From NCBI RefSeq assembly GCF_027604915.1, contig NZ_JAJAQC010000033.1:20802-84801 (forward strand): a DNA stretch of 64,000 nt. Reading direction: 5' to 3'. The DNA is from Streptomonospora mangrovi. GTDB lineage: Bacteria > Actinomycetota > Actinomycetes > Streptosporangiales > Streptosporangiaceae. The notes beneath the pieces are model-generated. The model was given only the letters and a program-made list of their open reading frames with translations. It searched no databases and had not been told where the DNA came from. The position numbers were made by a program, and so were the translations under genes. Position 1 is the stretch's first letter. Every line of letters begins with the position of its first letter. Positions 63,652-64,000 of the stretch are shown here, piece after piece.

Positions 63652-64000
63652 GGGGGCTCCTGGGACGGGCGCACGGGGGCGCGGGCGCGGGAGGGGGGAT
63701 CGCGGTCGCGGACACGGTCGGGGGCGTGGACACGGTCGGGTCAGCACCCTGCCGCGCGGAGGCGACGCCGCGCCGCACCGCCGCTGAACACCGGCCCACC
63801 GCCGGCCGAACACGCGGGCGGCCGGGCGGGGGCCGGTGCGGGGAGCGGGGCGACCAGGAAGGTCGGAGCGGGGCCGGAGGCGGGACGGGGGCCGGTGCGG
63901 GCGGGGGCGCGCGGTGCGGGGGGCGGGGGGGCCCCCCCCCCCCCCCCCCGGGGCGGGGGGGGGGGCCCCCCCGGGGGGGGGCCGCAGGGGGGCGCAGTGG
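63652..64000. other. right-end low-complexity G/C region
   Basis: No gene. From about 63900 on the sequence is mostly long runs of G and C, including 18 C (63932-63949) and adjacent long G tracts. It reads like a contig end or assembly artefact. The region from 63652 to 63900 is intergenic upstream of glpQ and holds only weak GC repeats. Confidence 0.6.

Overview
The window is a very GC-rich (well over 70 %) chromosomal segment from an actinomycete. The evidence is the GC-biased third codon positions, frequent GTG starts, promoters with TAnnnT -10 elements, likely leaderless genes, and enzymes of coenzyme F420 families (a TIGR03557-type LLM oxidoreductase and a Ddn-type nitroreductase). A Nocardiopsaceae/Streptosporangiales-like organism is plausible, but the genus cannot be fixed from sequence alone. 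No rRNA, tRNA, CRISPR array, insertion sequence or prophage was seen. The gene content is metabolic and regulatory rather than mobile.

Layout. 1-3.1 kb: part of a catecholate siderophore locus (entE fragment, entB-like isochorismatase, entA) with a Fur-like iron box. 3.28-4.68 kb: a compact unit of promoter, 38-codon peptide gene, overlapping protein-isoaspartate-type methyltransferase gene and terminator; this looks like a minimal aspartimide-type (imiditide-like) RiPP cluster and is the most notable find. 4.8-6.6 kb: SDR enzyme and divergent TetR regulator with two abutting 18-bp operators. 6.6-15 kb: potassium transport, kdpD facing away from a small membrane ORF-kdpF-kdpA-kdpB-kdpC-kdpE. 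15-18.2 kb: LysR regulator divergent from a class-A beta-lactamase-fold hydrolase, then a Tat-exported metallo-hydrolase. 18.2-21.1 kb: a large SF2 helicase with a membrane segment. 21.4-27.7 kb: oxidoreductases, a phosphoesterase, Hsp20, an F420 enzyme and a DUF2267 protein. 28-31.6 kb: sulfotransferase, and an FAD monooxygenase with a TetR regulator and two operators. 31.6-35.3 kb: GH36 alpha-galactosidase and LacI regulator. 35.8-38.7 kb: MHS transporter and sulfatase. 38.8-42.3 kb: degenerate DUF523-DUF1722 protein, photolyase, and a nitroreductase-hemerythrin fusion. 42.5-49 kb: gamma-glutamyltransferase-like enzyme, DUF3311/SSS symporter pair, inorganic pyrophosphatase, carboxylesterase. 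49.3-51.7 kb: SCO6745-family protein running antisense into a TetR gene, and an SDR. 51.7-58.7 kb: a long intergenic region with a 48-bp perfect palindrome, an animal-type heme peroxidase, a PP2C-like phosphatase, a crotonase and a quinone oxidoreductase. 59-63.7 kb: a second kdpD-kdpE pair and a secreted glycerophosphodiesterase. The right end is low-complexity G/C homopolymer.

How the parts work together. Local regulation recurs: regulator genes sit divergently beside their likely targets with well-formed palindromes between them (TetR at 5.7, 30.8 and 50.9 kb; LysR at 16.1 kb). Other target genes carry an operator with no regulator in the window (22.5, 35.6, 41.3 and 48.9 kb). Strong GC hairpins separate most convergent units. 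Two KdpD/KdpE pairs in one window, only one beside the pump genes, suggest that potassium or cell-envelope signalling has been duplicated and diverged.
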